Assembly (NCBI RefSeq): GCF_001591765.1
Contig: NZ_BCVN01000001.1
Span: 1-64,000 of the forward strand
Length of the DNA: 64,000 nt
Origin: Pseudolactococcus raffinolactis NBRC 100932
Lineage (GTDB): Bacteria; Bacillota; Bacilli; Lactobacillales; Streptococcaceae
Direction: 5' to 3'
The position numbers and the translations under genes are program-made. This document shows, in pieces, positions 45,446-54,241 of this stretch (within the stretch, counting starts at the first letter, position 1; each line of letters starts with the position of its first letter). Below the pieces are notes generated by a model. The model was not told where the DNA came from. It saw only the letters and a program-made list of their open reading frames with translations, and did no database searches.

Positions 45446-45802
45446 ATGAAGAAAATATTAGTAGTATTAGTAATTTTGGCAAGCGGCACCTTGGTAGCTT
45501 GTGGCGCCAAAAAAGAGAAGACAACTCCTACCAAATCTTCTCCAAAATCAACGAGTACAATTGAAAAGCCAAGTACTCCAAAATCTTCTGAGGAACCGAT
45601 ACCATCTGAATCAATAGTTTCTTCCAGTGAGACAGTTAAAACAGAAGATGTTCAAGGTTCTAATTTAACTCAGGCAAGGTTGAAACTCTATCAAGCAGGT
45701 ATTGATTCTTCAAGTATTTCGGATGAACAACTTTTAAAGTATTGGGATGAAGCCAAGAAAGAAAAGGTAGATTTTGTTAAATATGTTCAAGATAAACTTT
45801 AA
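45446..45802 (+). CDS. Small secreted lipoprotein
   Basis: The 118-residue protein has a lipobox (LVAC, with Cys about residue 19) after a short signal peptide, a Ser/Lys/Pro-rich low-complexity region (20-65), and then a compact charged C-terminal domain (GSNLTQARLKLYQAGIDSSSISDEQLLKYW). The C-terminal part resembles a small helical domain of other lipoproteins of lactic acid bacteria, but I cannot name it. It is 12 bases downstream of the ChW peptidase gene, so the two are probably cotranscribed. Confidence 0.75.
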   Translation: MKKILVVLVILASGTLVACGAKKEKTTPTKSSPKSTSTIEKPSTPKSSEEPIPSESIVSSSETVKTEDVQGSNLTQARLKLYQAGIDSSSISDEQLLKYWDEAKKEKVDFVKYVQDKL

Positions 45803-45889
45803 ACATAGAATGGTGTAATCTTGAAGTTCTTTCTGATTTTAAGTGGTAGTAATTACTAAATAGTATAACTTAGACTAATTAAATAAAAG

Positions 45890-45913
45890 CAGATTTTTGT
45901 AAATCTGTTTTTT
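45890..45913 (+). terminator. Terminator after the lipoprotein gene
   Basis: CAGATTT (45890-45896) pairs with AAATCTG (45901-45907) around TTGT, followed by six T. Confidence 0.85.
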
Positions 45914-45938
45914 GTATTATTATGAGTCAGTTTGGTTC

Positions 45939-45982
45939 CATGTTATAATTATATATATCACTAACTATATAATTATAACATG
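45939..45982. promoter_or_regulatory. 17-bp perfect inverted repeat over the lysozyme gene promoter
   Basis: The 17 bases at 45939-45955 are exactly the reverse complement of 45966-45982, with a 10-base spacer. The left arm contains the extended -10 TGTTATAAT (45941-45949); the right arm has the same in reverse. It could be an operator or a stem-loop at the mRNA 5' end. Confidence 0.75.
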
Positions 45983-46050
45983 AGATATTGGATGCTATCA
46001 AAAAGTATATTTTTGTAAAAGTCGTTCATAGTAAGGAGAATAACTTAAAA

Positions 46051-48492
46051 TTGAAAAAGAAAAAATATGCAGTTGTATTACTTTGTTCTGCAATTTTAGG
46101 GACATTCGTGAATACTGTTTCAGCTTTGGAAACAAGTAATCCGAAATCTAAAATAAGTAACTTAGAAGAATTACAAAGCGAGGAGAATGTTTCTGATAAG
46201 ACGAGTGAGTCATCAAAAGATACAGTAACACCATCTGAACAGAATGAATCACCGGAAAGTGATGGAGATGAAGGTGGGACAAAACAAAATAAGACTGACC
46301 AGACAGTAAGTTCTGACCATCAAGAGAAATCTAATATAGAAATAGATGAAAACGATGAACAAATGAACCATAAAATGGGGACATATGCAAAAGGGTACGG
46401 ATTAAGTGATGTTTCGGGAAGACCGATGCTACGAGCAGAAGGTGTGCCAACAATTTACTCAAACGATAAATCTTTACCAAGTCGTGACGTTGTAGATATT
46501 GCGAGTTGGCAAAGTTGGATGACTCAAAATGATTTTAATTTATTAAAACAACAAGGCATCAAAGCTATTTGTGTAAAAATTACTGAAGGAACTAGTTATA
46601 AAAATCCTTATGCTGCTAATCAAATTAAAATGGCTAAAAATGCAGGTTTAATCGTCTCAGTATATCATTACTCTCGCTTTTCAAGTAATGCTGGAGCAAT
46701 ATCTGAGGCTAACTTCTTTGCTAAAACAGCAAATGAACTTGGTTTATCCAAAGGAACACTCATGGTTAATGATGCAGAAGATGGTGATATGCAACCTAAA
46801 AAAGTAGATTTAACGATTACTTGTAACACTTTTGCGGAACAACTTAAAAACAATGGTTTTAAAAATGTTTTACACTACGCTAGTGCTTCTTGGGTAGGAG
46901 TTGGTAATGTTCCACTAGAATATGATAAAATGGGTGGAATTAATAACTTTTGGATAGCACAATATGATTATGCTAAACCAAGTTCATCCAACTTAAAGTG
47001 GCGAGATAAGGGCGGTGCATGGCAATATAGTTCTAACATGATTTTAGCAGGAGGGTCGAAATCAGAGTTCTTGGATGTTTCTATTGACTATAAAGGCAGG
47101 TTTACTGGAGCTATTGCTAATACAGCCATGACATATGACTCACACGTCGAGGGAATTGGTTGGCAAGGTTATACAACAGATAACACAATTGGTGGTACGA
47201 CAGGATCAGGAAAACGTCTCGAAGCATTTCGGATTAGTTATGACAGTTCGCTTGGTAGTGGTGGTATCTCGTATGCTTCATCTGTAAAAGGACAAGGATG
47301 GCAAAATGAGGTTACGACTGGCAATATCAGTGGGACTATCGGACAGTCAAAACCCTTAGAAGCTTTGAAAATTCGTTTGACAGGAGCTGTTGCAAATAAA
47401 TATGATATTTATTATCGAGTCCATTCTTCCAATATTGGCTGGCTAGGTTGGGCAAAAAATGGAGAAGCTGCAGGAACAGGTAATTCCGATACAAAAATAG
47501 AAGCTTATCAAGTACATATAGTACCAAAGGGCAGTATTGCACCTGGTGCTACATTAAATGCGTATGTTGATCGCACAAAAATCATGATAACCGAGGAATC
47601 ACATGTTTCAACATTTGGCTGGCAACCCAAAGTTTTTGATGCGATGCAAAGCGGTACAACAGGCCAATCTAAAGCCGTTGAAGCGATAAAGCTAGGGTTT
47701 ACAAAAGCTACTCCTGTTGAGGGCAATATTTCAATTCAATCTCATATTGCAGGAGTAGGTTGGGAACAAGGGTGGAAAACAAATGGTCAGCAAAGTGGTA
47801 CAACAGGTCAATCTAAAGCTATTGAAGCAATTCGTGTTCAATTAACAGGGAAAATATCAGAGCAATACGATATTTATTATCGTGTTCATTCACAAAATTA
47901 TGGCTGGTTAGGTTGGGCAAAAAATGGTGAAAATGCTGGAACCCAAGGTCTCTCGTTAAGAATAGAAGCCTATGAAATAAGAGTAGTAGAAAAAGGGGGA
48001 GATGCCCCAGCAGGAACTAATCAATCATCTTTTGTAAAAGGTGAGCCTGTTCCTGCGTATTCTTACACTTCTCATGTTCAAGGTATCGGTTGGATGCCAT
48101 CTGTTGTTAATTTAGGGGTAAGTGGTACAACAGGTCAGAGTCGTAGAATAGAGGCTATTCAAATTAATAATCCTATGTTAGAATATCGCACGCATCTTGC
48201 TGAAATTGGTTGGACATCTTGGACTTCTAAAAATAATCAAGTAAGTGGTACCACTGGACAATCACGATCAGCACAAGCACTTTCTATTCGCTTGAAACCA
48301 CAATACATAGATAAATTTGATGTTTATTATCGAGCCCATTCTGCATCACAAGGCTGGCTTGGTTGGACGAAAAATGGTGCAGATGCAGGAACAAAAGGCT
48401 ATAATTTACAAATGGAAGTCTATCAAATTAGAATTCTACCCAAAAATTCAGGTCTATCTCCAACGTTATCAACAGCTTTTAAAGCGAAATGA
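46051..48492 (+). CDS. Secreted GH25 lysozyme with nine ChW repeats
   Basis: The protein has a signal peptide (KYAVVLLCSAILGTFVNTVSA), an acidic Ser/Glu-rich linker, a GH25 muramidase domain (about residues 140-355) and nine ChW repeats in three triplets to the end. GH25 features are VVDIASWQSW (catalytic Asp), IKAICVKITEGTSY (Glu), LMVNDAEDGD and WIAQYDYA. It should hydrolyse the MurNAc-GlcNAc bond of peptidoglycan. I use TTG 46051 because AAGGAG (46033-46038) precedes it, although the spacing of 12 is long. TTG 45988 gives an unusually long n-region and has no ribosome-binding site. GH25 is also typical of phage lysins, but no other phage gene is near. Confidence 0.87.
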   Translation: MKKKKYAVVLLCSAILGTFVNTVSALETSNPKSKISNLEELQSEENVSDKTSESSKDTVTPSEQNESPESDGDEGGTKQNKTDQTVSSDHQEKSNIEIDENDEQMNHKMGTYAKGYGLSDVSGRPMLRAEGVPTIYSNDKSLPSRDVVDIASWQSWMTQNDFNLLKQQGIKAICVKITEGTSYKNPYAANQIKMAKNAGLIVSVYHYSRFSSNAGAISEANFFAKTANELGLSKGTLMVNDAEDGDMQPKKVDLTITCNTFAEQLKNNGFKNVLHYASASWVGVGNVPLEYDKMGGINNFWIAQYDYAKPSSSNLKWRDKGGAWQYSSNMILAGGSKSEFLDVSIDYKGRFTGAIANTAMTYDSHVEGIGWQGYTTDNTIGGTTGSGKRLEAFRISYDSSLGSGGISYASSVKGQGWQNEVTTGNISGTIGQSKPLEALKIRLTGAVANKYDIYYRVHSSNIGWLGWAKNGEAAGTGNSDTKIEAYQVHIVPKGSIAPGATLNAYVDRTKIMITEESHVSTFGWQPKVFDAMQSGTTGQSKAVEAIKLGFTKATPVEGNISIQSHIAGVGWEQGWKTNGQQSGTTGQSKAIEAIRVQLTGKISEQYDIYYRVHSQNYGWLGWAKNGENAGTQGLSLRIEAYEIRVVEKGGDAPAGTNQSSFVKGEPVPAYSYTSHVQGIGWMPSVVNLGVSGTTGQSRRIEAIQINNPMLEYRTHLAEIGWTSWTSKNNQVSGTTGQSRSAQALSIRLKPQYIDKFDVYYRAHSASQGWLGWTKNGADAGTKGYNLQMEVYQIRILPKNSGLSPTLSTAFKAK

Positions 48493-48512
48493 TACAAAAA
48501 TCAAAAAAGTAG

Positions 48513-48546
48513 AAAAATTGAGGCTACCATTGCTTCAATTTTTTTG
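48513..48546 (+). terminator. Terminator after the lysozyme gene
   Basis: AAAAATTGA (48513-48521) pairs with TCAATTTTT (48535-48543), followed by a T run. Confidence 0.75.
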
Positions 48547-48621
48547 TTTACTATGAATTGCTCTAATTCGATTTTTTGATATTTCAGAATATGTAATAAA
48601 ACTTGGAATAGAGGCTAAAGT

Positions 48622-48650
48622 TTGATATTATTATTTAGTAAGGGTAGAAT
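48622..48650 (+). promoter_or_regulatory. Promoter of the amidase/glucosaminidase gene
   Basis: TTGATA (48622-48627) and TAGAAT (48645-48650) have 17-base spacing, 36 bases before the start. Confidence 0.65.
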
Positions 48651-48685
48651 GTAACTGGTATTGAGAAAATTAAGAGTGGAAGTAT

Positions 48686-51610
48686 ATGATAAATAAAAAA
48701 TGGATTTTATTAGCAATCATCGTAGTATCCAGTTGTTTGCTTGGGACGAAAGTCGAGGCGGCAAGTGCAGTCAATAATTATATCATTAAAAATAATATTA
48801 AGCCTGTAAGTGAAACTTTATCAATTGGTAGAATTTATAATCAAAATACCAATAAAAATGGTGGAATCAATATGGACTATACTGGTGGAAAACCGAGAAT
48901 GGTGATTATTCATGAAGTTGGTGTTGATGGTGGAACAATTAACGGTTCTATTGACTATATGGTTAGAACACAAGATTCTGCTTTTGTTCACTCATTTGTG
49001 GATGGCTCACAGCTTATTACCATAGCGGATAAAGGTAAAAAATCTTGGGGCTCAGGTGGTTGGGGGAACCAGTATGGTATCCAAATTGAGCAAATGCGTG
49101 TTACCACGAGTGTAGCATTTTACAAGCAAATTGTGACATTGGCAAAATGGACTGCTGATCAGATGATTATATATGACATGGGTGCACCAAAGTTAATGTC
49201 AAGTCCTAGTAGTCCTCAAAGAAATGATTTATCAATCAAACCTGACGGTAATTTAGCTAGTCATAAAATGATTGCTTATAAATTTAATCAAACGACAAGC
49301 CATGTTGATCCTGATGAGTATTGGGCAAGATTTGGCTATGATATGAATCAGTTCCGAGATTTAGTTGAGTACTACTATAATCAATTGGAGGCACCGAAAA
49401 TTACTAGTACTTCAGTGGAAGGTAATCCAGCAACTGGAGATTTTAAAGTACGTGTTAAGACAAGTGGTGCTGTAACAAAGGTTTCAGTACCAATCTGGTC
49501 TCATGCGAATGGACAGGATGATTTGTTTTGGTATCAGGCGACTAAAGTCAAAGATGGCGAGTATTTAGCAACATTCGATGGCGTAAACCATAATTATGAA
49601 AGTGGCCTCTATGCTATACATGCCTATGCTTATAATTCCAGTAAACAGACATCTTCGGCTGTAAATAATAGTTTACAAGTCAACTATCCGACGACACCTA
49701 TTGTTCATTATCAGACACATGTAGAAAGTATCGGTTGGCAACAATCAGTAGTAGATGGTATAACGAGTGGTACGGTAGGTAAGTCTCTTCGAGTTGAGGC
49801 GATAAAATTAGCAGTAACTGGGAATGTTTCAGGCGGCATTCAGTATCAAACGCATGTGCAGAGTGTTGGTTGGCAAAATAGTGTTGCTAATAATGCCTTA
49901 TCAGGGACAACGGGGAAATTATTACGTGTTGAGGCTGTTCGGATTGATTTAACGGGTGATCTTAAGTCACAATTTGATATTTATTATCGCGTGCAGTCAC
50001 AAGATAGAGGTTGGCTAGGTTGGGCAAAAAACGGTGGATCTGCTGGTACCCAAGGCTTTAGACAGCGACTTGAAACGATGCAAGTTAAACTAGTCAAAAA
50101 GGGTGCAGCATTTGATGTAGGTGGTGACGCCTTTCTGACATCAGATTTGGCTGTCAGATATCAAACGCACATACAAGATGTTGGTTGGCAGACATCTGTT
50201 AAAGATGGTGCAGTAAGTGGGACTATAGGAAAAAGCTTGAGGTTAGAAAGTGTTAAAATCAATGTTGATAATGTTGCCTTTAACAAGATGACTGGTGGTG
50301 TTCAATATCAAACTCATGTTCAGAGTATTGGTTGGCAAAATCCTGTTTCAGATAATACCTTATCCGGTACAACTGGCAAGAGCCTGCGTGTAGAAGCAAT
50401 CAGAATCAACTTAACTGGTACATTGGCGCAAAACTATGATGTCTATTATAGAGTTAATGTTCAAGATAAAGGCTGGTTAGGTTGGGCTAAAAATGGTGCA
50501 TCTGCAGGAACTCAAGGTTTTGCTTTACGACTTGAAGCAATGCAAGTTAAATTGATTAAAAAAGGTACACCCTTTGATGTTGGTGGCGAGGCTTTCTTTG
50601 ATTCGGAGTTAGCGGTTAACTATCAAACCCATGTTCAAAATCTTGGGTGGCAAGCTGCGGTTAAGAATGGTGCTGATAGTGGTACATCTGGCAAAAGTTT
50701 AAGATTAGAAGGTATCAAAATTGATGTTGCTAACGTTGCTTTTCATAAGATGACTGGAGGCATTCAATATCAGACGCATGTTCAGAAAATTGGTTGGCAA
50801 AATACAGTGTCAGATAATGCCTTATCAGGGACTACCGGTCAAGGTCTACGACTTGAAGCGCTTCGAATCAACTTAACCGGTACCTTGTCACAAAATTATG
50901 ATGTTTATTATCGTGTCCATGTTCAGGATAGAGGTTGGTTAGGTTGGGCGCAAAATGGTGCATCAGCAGGTAGTCAAGGCCTGAGTCTTCGATTGGAAGC
51001 TATCCAAATTAAGCTGGTTAAGAAAGGAATAGGATTTGATGTAGGAGGAACGGCATTTGTTGTTTCAGATGATAAACCTACCCCAACACCTACACCTACA
51101 CTCCCTGCACCATCCTTTAACTTACAGGGAGTAAACGACACTCAAAAAGCTTGGTTGGGTTCAATTTATCCGAGTGCCCAAAAATTAGCAAAAGAAAATG
51201 ATTTATTCCCATCGATCATGGTGAGTCAGGCTATTGCAGAAAGTGCTTGGGGTCAAAGCGAGTTGGCAACAAATGCAAACAATCTGTTCGGCGTTAAGGC
51301 GGATGCCAGCTGGAAGGGGTATAAATATAAAGCATGGACCACTGAAGTTGTCAACGGTCAGACCATTAAAGTTCAGGCGGATTTTAGGAAATACAACAGT
51401 CAGGCAGAATCTCTGACAGACTATGTAACGAAAATCAGAACAACGATGAATGGCTCAGCTTACCGTTATCAAGGCGTCTGGCGCAGCAATGCTAGAACCT
51501 ATCAAAATGCAGCACAAGCCTTGAAAGATGGCGGCTATGCGACAGATCCAGACTATCCAAAAAATTTGATTGATCGAATTGTCAAATACAGATTAGATAC
51601 ACTAGATTAA
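48686..51610 (+). CDS. Secreted bifunctional amidase-glucosaminidase with ChW repeats
   Basis: The protein (974 residues) has a signal peptide (1-28). An N-terminal amidase_2 domain (about 50-225) has zinc-ligand candidates in VIIHEVG, FVHSFVDG and TTSHVDPDEYW. A GBS_Bsp-like repeat (about 235-335) and nine ChW repeats in three triplets (342-795) follow. A Pro/Thr linker leads to a C-terminal GH73 N-acetylglucosaminidase (815-974) with the catalytic Glu in SQAIAESAWGQSELA. It would cut both the stem-peptide amide bond and the glycan, a classic autolysin. The N-terminal part recalls streptococcal/lactococcal surface amidases. It has its own promoter and terminator. Confidence 0.87.
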   Translation: MINKKWILLAIIVVSSCLLGTKVEAASAVNNYIIKNNIKPVSETLSIGRIYNQNTNKNGGINMDYTGGKPRMVIIHEVGVDGGTINGSIDYMVRTQDSAFVHSFVDGSQLITIADKGKKSWGSGGWGNQYGIQIEQMRVTTSVAFYKQIVTLAKWTADQMIIYDMGAPKLMSSPSSPQRNDLSIKPDGNLASHKMIAYKFNQTTSHVDPDEYWARFGYDMNQFRDLVEYYYNQLEAPKITSTSVEGNPATGDFKVRVKTSGAVTKVSVPIWSHANGQDDLFWYQATKVKDGEYLATFDGVNHNYESGLYAIHAYAYNSSKQTSSAVNNSLQVNYPTTPIVHYQTHVESIGWQQSVVDGITSGTVGKSLRVEAIKLAVTGNVSGGIQYQTHVQSVGWQNSVANNALSGTTGKLLRVEAVRIDLTGDLKSQFDIYYRVQSQDRGWLGWAKNGGSAGTQGFRQRLETMQVKLVKKGAAFDVGGDAFLTSDLAVRYQTHIQDVGWQTSVKDGAVSGTIGKSLRLESVKINVDNVAFNKMTGGVQYQTHVQSIGWQNPVSDNTLSGTTGKSLRVEAIRINLTGTLAQNYDVYYRVNVQDKGWLGWAKNGASAGTQGFALRLEAMQVKLIKKGTPFDVGGEAFFDSELAVNYQTHVQNLGWQAAVKNGADSGTSGKSLRLEGIKIDVANVAFHKMTGGIQYQTHVQKIGWQNTVSDNALSGTTGQGLRLEALRINLTGTLSQNYDVYYRVHVQDRGWLGWAQNGASAGSQGLSLRLEAIQIKLVKKGIGFDVGGTAFVVSDDKPTPTPTPTLPAPSFNLQGVNDTQKAWLGSIYPSAQKLAKENDLFPSIMVSQAIAESAWGQSELATNANNLFGVKADASWKGYKYKAWTTEVVNGQTIKVQADFRKYNSQAESLTDYVTKIRTTMNGSAYRYQGVWRSNARTYQNAAQALKDGGYATDPDYPKNLIDRIVKYRLDTLD

Positions 51611-51621
51611 TCGATAGACTA

Positions 51622-51658
51622 AAAAAATTCTATGATTGCCAAAATCATAGAATTTTTT
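51622..51658. terminator. Bidirectional terminator between the autolysin and pepA
   Basis: A perfect 15-bp stem (51622-51636 with 51644-51658, reading ATCATAGAATTTTTT on the right) has T runs for both directions and serves two converging genes. Confidence 0.92.
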
Positions 51659-51663
51659 ATATG

Positions 51664-52749
51664 TTACACCCCAGTTCCCCGAATCAGGTCAACCGTTGAC
51701 CGATCGAGACCTTTCACAATAGCTTGCAAGAAAGCTTGCGCGGTATCGAAATCTTCCAGTGAGAAGAGAGTTTGATGGCTGTGGATATAGCGGGCACAGA
51801 CACCGATCGTTGTCGATGGAATACCACTGTGTTTCAAATGAGCAGCACCGGCATCTGTCCCACCCTTTGAGACATAGTACTGATATTTTACACCCGCTGA
51901 CTCAGCCGTATCCAGTAAGAAATCACGCATGGTTGGTAAAAGAATATGACCAGTATCGAAGATTCTCATCAGTGTCCCATCGCCAATACGGCCATCAGCG
52001 CTAGCGTCAAAAGTATCTTGGGCGGGTGAGCAGTCGACGGCGAAGAATAGGTCTGGATTGAACTTGGTCGTTGAAACATGTGCGCCACGGAGACCGACTT
52101 CTTCTTGAACATTGGCACCTGCAATGAGGGTGTTTGGAAGTTGAATTTTGTTATCGCTCAGATGCGCTAAAAGTTCCGTCACCATGAGGCAGCCGTAGCG
52201 GTTATCCCAGGCTTTACTGATGACGTTTTTTTGATTGGCAGTCAGGATGGCTTCAGTCTGAGGCACGATGACAGCACCGGGATGGACGCCATAACGTTCC
52301 GCCTCTGCTCTATCTGCAAATCCTGCGTCGAAAATAATATCTTCAACTTGTGGCATAGCAGGTGCACCGCCTGCTCCTCTCATCAAATGTGGCGGTACAC
52401 CACCCGTGATGACCGGAATTGCAGCACCATTTCTGGCAAATAAAATGAAGCGTTGGGCCGAGATGACGAGTGGATTCCAGCCACCGAGCGAAACGACACG
52501 TAGGGTGCCGTCGGGCTTGATCTTGCTGACCATGAAGCCAACTTCATCCATATGGCCGGCTACCATAATCCGTGGGGCATTTGCATCTGCGGCGTGTTTG
52601 ATGCCGAAAATCCCGCCCAGGCCGTCGGTTTGGACCTCATCGACGTGAGGGGTGATGTTTTGGCGCATGAAGTCCTGCATGGGACGTTCGAAACCAGATG
52701 TTGCTTGAATTTCAGTAATAGATTTAATTTTGTCAAAGGTGATCGACAT
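51664..52749 (-). CDS. pepA: M42 family glutamyl aminopeptidase
   Basis: PepA is a cytoplasmic, metal-dependent aminopeptidase that releases N-terminal Glu or Asp in lactococci. The 361-residue M42 protein has MVAGHMDEVGFM (metal-binding His and Asp), SKAWDNRYGCL, GANVQEEVGLRGA (catalytic Glu-Glu), FAVDCSPAQD and KGGTDAGAAHL. All ligand positions are present. It is on the minus strand alone, with its ribosome-binding site AGGAGAG on that strand just upstream of the start. Confidence 0.95.
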   Translation of the reverse strand: MSITFDKIKSITEIQATSGFERPMQDFMRQNITPHVDEVQTDGLGGIFGIKHAADANAPRIMVAGHMDEVGFMVSKIKPDGTLRVVSLGGWNPLVISAQRFILFARNGAAIPVITGGVPPHLMRGAGGAPAMPQVEDIIFDAGFADRAEAERYGVHPGAVIVPQTEAILTANQKNVISKAWDNRYGCLMVTELLAHLSDNKIQLPNTLIAGANVQEEVGLRGAHVSTTKFNPDLFFAVDCSPAQDTFDASADGRIGDGTLMRIFDTGHILLPTMRDFLLDTAESAGVKYQYYVSKGGTDAGAAHLKHSGIPSTTIGVCARYIHSHQTLFSLEDFDTAQAFLQAIVKGLDRSTVDLIRGTGV

Positions 52750-52872
52750 GTTGAGACTCTCCTTAATATCAGTTGACTTAAGCCAACTTTTTATTCATGA
52801 TAGTTCCATGATACCAAAAATATGCTGAGATGGGGTAAAAAACGCGGTTGGTTAGCGAGGAAATGAAATTTG

Positions 52873-53187
52873 TGCTAAAATATAAGCATGAAGAAAATTT
52901 TGAAAATGGGTGTGGGCGCACTTGTTAGTGCAAGTCTGGTCGTCAGTGTCAGCACGCTCTACCAAAAACGCAAAGATAAAAATCTGCGCAAACTCTTGGC
53001 TTTAGCTAAACAGCATTTTATGTTTGATGATATTTTAACCAGTTGGATCGTGATGGAGCCAATTCTTTTTCATGTCCATGAAGGTGGCATCATTCGTCAG
53101 GATGGCACAGTTATAACGTTTGAAATCGATGCCGATAGTTTGCGGATTGTAGAAACACACGAGTCAGAAGTGACTGCAGTAGATTGA
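52873..53187 (+). CDS. DUF4651-like small membrane-anchored protein, possibly leaderless
   Basis: The CDS itself is 52888-53187 (99 residues); the extended -10 TGCTAAAAT at 52873-52881 is included in this entry. The protein has one N-terminal membrane span or uncleaved signal (ILKMGVGALVSASLVVSVSTLY) and a compact soluble domain with FMFDDILTSWIVMEPILFHVHEGGIIRQDG, a streptococcal pattern of DUF4651. The -10 lies six bases before the ATG and no Shine-Dalgarno is seen, so the mRNA may be leaderless. It is followed by a thioredoxin-like gene 12 bases on. Function unknown. Confidence 0.7.
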
Positions 53188-53199
53188 GGAGAGATAAAA

Positions 53200-53517
53200 A
53201 TGATTATTCCGAATAGTGTAGAAGAGTTAGCGACATATGTCGAAAAAGGCCGCAATGTTTTCTTTTTCACAGCAGATTGGTGCGGGGACTGTTCTTTTAT
53301 TAAACCAGCCATGCCAGAAATTGAAGCAACGCATCCAGAATATACCTTTATCGAAGTTGACCGAGATGTTTATATCGACGTTGCCATTGAATGGGGGATT
53401 ATGGGGATTCCTAGCTTTGTCGTGATTGAAGACGGCAAAGAAACAGGCCGTCTGGTCAATAAATTACGGAAAACAAAAGAAGAAGTGAATGCGTTCTTAA
53501 CCAGTGTCAAAAGTTAA
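53200..53517 (+). CDS. Thioredoxin family protein
   Basis: A 105-residue thioredoxin fold protein with the redox motif WCGDC (near residue 28) in FFTADWCGDCSFIKP and the cis-Pro in GIMGIPSFVVIEDG. WCGDC rather than WCGPC is typical of streptococcal thioredoxin-like proteins often found next to ytpR and DUF4651 genes. It probably keeps cytoplasmic thiols reduced; the partner is unknown. Begins with AGGAGAG 12 bases after the preceding gene. Confidence 0.92.
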   Translation: MIIPNSVEELATYVEKGRNVFFFTADWCGDCSFIKPAMPEIEATHPEYTFIEVDRDVYIDVAIEWGIMGIPSFVVIEDGKETGRLVNKLRKTKEEVNAFLTSVKS

Positions 53518-53546
53518 GAAGCTTTCCTAAAGGAGTAGAAAATAAA

Positions 53547-54170
53547 ATGATCGCGATTTATAACACCCACCTAAATGATGTCTTGATGTTGATTACAGGG
53601 GACAATCAAGGTGAGAAATTAACAGCAACACGCAACAATAATGTGACCAAAGTCATGCTTGAAGATAATGGTCAAGTTGTGGCTTGGAACTTTTTTGACG
53701 CATCAACTTTGTTTGCCATTACGGGAAATGGTCAAGTTGACCTTTCAGATGCAGATGTTGCCACACTCAACGAGGCCATTAAAACCGCTGGATTTGAAGA
53801 TGTCTTAGTTCCAGATCACGCGCCTAAATTTGTGGTTGGTGAGATTGTAGATCTTGTGCCACATCCAGATTCTGACCATCTCAATATCGCACAAGTTAAG
53901 ATCTCAGAAGATGAAACGATTCAAATCGTAGCAGGTGCCCCTAACGCACGTCTGGGACTGAAAACAATCGTTGCCCTACCTGGTGCCATGATGCCGAGCG
54001 GTGCTTTGATCTTTGCAGGCCAACTTCGTGGAGAAGATAGCTTTGGTATGATGGCAAGTCCACGTGAATTAGCCTTGCCAAATGCTCCTCAAAAACGTGG
54101 AATTATAGAACTCGCAGCAAGTGAAATCCCAGGAACCGCCTTTGATCCAGCCAAACATTGGCAAAAATAA
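53547..54170 (+). CDS. ytpR: YtpR-like tRNA-binding domain protein
   Basis: The 207-residue protein has an N-terminal DUF4479 domain (IAIYNTHLNDVLMLI) and a C-terminal OB-fold tRNA-binding domain (about 90-200: FVVGEIVDLVPHPDSDHLNIAQVKI and GAMMPSGALIFAGQLRGEDSFGMMAS). This matches YtpR/PheT-like proteins of Firmicutes. They are thought to bind tRNA but have no defined function. The start follows AAAGGAG, 29 bases after the thioredoxin gene. Confidence 0.93.
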   Translation: MIAIYNTHLNDVLMLITGDNQGEKLTATRNNNVTKVMLEDNGQVVAWNFFDASTLFAITGNGQVDLSDADVATLNEAIKTAGFEDVLVPDHAPKFVVGEIVDLVPHPDSDHLNIAQVKISEDETIQIVAGAPNARLGLKTIVALPGAMMPSGALIFAGQLRGEDSFGMMASPRELALPNAPQKRGIIELAASEIPGTAFDPAKHWQK

Positions 54171-54196
54171 AAAAATAATCAAAACAAAATCAAAAC

Positions 54197-54239
54197 AAAA
54201 TCCTCCTGTTTACGTATAAGTAAGTAGGAGGATTTTTTT
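54197..54239 (+). terminator. Terminator whose 3' arm carries the ssbB ribosome-binding site
   Basis: AAAATCCTCCT (54197-54207) pairs perfectly with AGGAGGATTTT (54226-54236), with T7 following. AGGAGG (54226-54231) is also the only good ribosome-binding site for the gene starting at 54242. Read-through mRNA would have its site locked in the stem. Confidence 0.85.
54209..54220 (+). promoter_or_regulatory. Com-box-like ComX promoter in the terminator loop
   Basis: TACGTATA (54211-54218) differs in one base from the streptococcal/lactococcal ComX (SigX) box TACGAATA. It sits in the terminator loop, 24 bases before the ssbB ATG. A transcript starting just after it would lack the 5' arm of the hairpin and leave the ribosome-binding site free. 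Confidence 0.55.
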
Positions 54240-54241
54240 AT

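Noticed and set aside
46051-48492. Prophage lysis module
   Set aside because: The lysozyme is GH25, but no holin, tail, integrase or other phage genes are near; the ChW repeats and signal peptide fit a cellular surface enzyme.
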